A stretch of DNA of 42,132 bases from Planctomycetaceae bacterium (lineage in GTDB: Bacteria > Planctomycetota > Planctomycetia > Pirellulales > Pirellulaceae). Location of the stretch: the NCBI GenBank assembly GCA_005798335.1, contig SYJV01000355.1, forward strand, positions 1 to 42,132, in the 5' to 3' direction. Shown piece after piece: positions 41,950 through 42,132 of this stretch. Positions within the stretch are counted from its first letter, which is position 1, and each line of letters opens with the position of its first letter. The notes under the pieces were generated by a model that saw only the letters and a list, made by a program, of their open reading frames with translations, had not been told where the DNA came from and made no database searches. Both the position numbers and the translations under genes were made by a program.

Positions 41950-41973
41950 AGCAATTGTCCTCAATTGCTCTAC
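41942..41973. repeat. GAGAGTA-type palindrome at the synthase stop codon
   Basis: GTAGAGCAATTG (41946-41957) pairs perfectly with CAATTGCTCTAC (41962-41973) across TCCT, and the stop TAG is inside the left arm. The first 29 bases are identical to 35441-35469. There is no T-run, so a classical terminator is not supported. Confidence 0.85.
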
Positions 41974-42053
41974 GTTGTCCGCTCAATTGCTTAGTTAGTT
42001 GGACAGCGCCATTTTGTGTGCAAGGCATGGCTTTTCGCCCTAGCCATTTCGTC

Positions 42054-42132
42054 GTTTAACCCGCAGCCGCTATGCGAGGATTGGGTTGAGTTTTCGAACT
42101 GATTGCAAAGCCAAGCGCAACCCAATCCTCGC
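42054..42132. repeat. Palindromic repeat family B, cut by the window edge
   Basis: GTTTAACCCGCAGCCGCTAT opens the element. GCGAGGATTGGGTTG (42074-42088) is exactly complementary to 42118-42132, where the window ends. The continuation should restore the GGTTAAAC end seen at 19474. Confidence 0.8.

Noticed and set aside
41946-41973. Perfect hairpin after the pseudouridine synthase considered as an intrinsic terminator
   Set aside because: No T-run follows on either strand, and the same sequence recurs at 35441 away from any gene end.

Overview
The window comes from a planctomycete, most likely a Pirellulaceae-type (Rhodopirellula-like) genome. It carries three Tat-exported DUF1501 proteins, three DUF1549/DUF1553 proteins with planctomycete-type haem-binding motifs, two PPC-domain exported proteins, a cytochrome/WD40 hybrid, a DUF1080 domain and an Uma2 protein. 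This combination is typical of Planctomycetota. Intergenic space is rich in palindromic repeats. No tRNA, rRNA, CRISPR array or complete insertion sequence was seen.

Left edge (1-2040): the end of an IS4-like transposase abuts a 5'-truncated Hint (pretoxin) domain. A degenerate membrane-anchor fragment, an Uma2-family gene and GTCCCGTAGGGAC repeats follow. Positions 2041-8350 hold a DUF1501 gene on the minus strand and, divergently, an Ig-like/cytochrome/DUF1549/DUF1553 gene with a PPC-domain gene close behind. Positions 8539-19176 hold housekeeping and sugar genes: a lactonase-fold beta-propeller, 6-phosphofructokinase, two tandem TlpA-like thioredoxins, a small membrane protein, a universal stress protein with a hemerythrin-like partner, a glucose-dehydrogenase-like gene coupled by ATGA to an LRR lipoprotein, and a MarR regulator with a candidate operator.

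Positions 19550-23925 are a second DUF1549/1553 plus DUF1501 pair. Glucosamine-6-phosphate deaminase (nagB) follows on the minus strand; an intrinsic-terminator-like hairpin sits almost on its start codon. Positions 25015-35399 form a tightly packed five-gene minus-strand operon: cytochrome/DUF1549/1553, PPC with coiled coil, cytochrome/WD40 with coiled coil, DUF1501, then a beta-lactamase-like/DUF1080 fusion. Positions 35441-36057 are a scar with opposed repeats and two truncated gene ends joined head to head. Next come a large fucokinase-like GHMP kinase/sugar-1-phosphate nucleotidyltransferase fusion (minus), a TPR-like membrane protein with a tandem VPPAAA tail, and an RluA-family pseudouridine synthase.

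Taken together, the region looks like exported planctomycete modules of largely unknown biochemistry, set among central sugar metabolism (glucose oxidation, lactone handling, phosphofructokinase, GlcN6P deamination, sugar salvage to a nucleotide sugar). The least conventional items are the five-gene operon with its hydrolase fusion, the kinase/nucleotidyltransferase fusion in swapped domain order, the nagB leader hairpin, and the dense set of palindromic repeat families. Functions of the DUF families are family knowledge only; their substrates cannot be read from this sequence.
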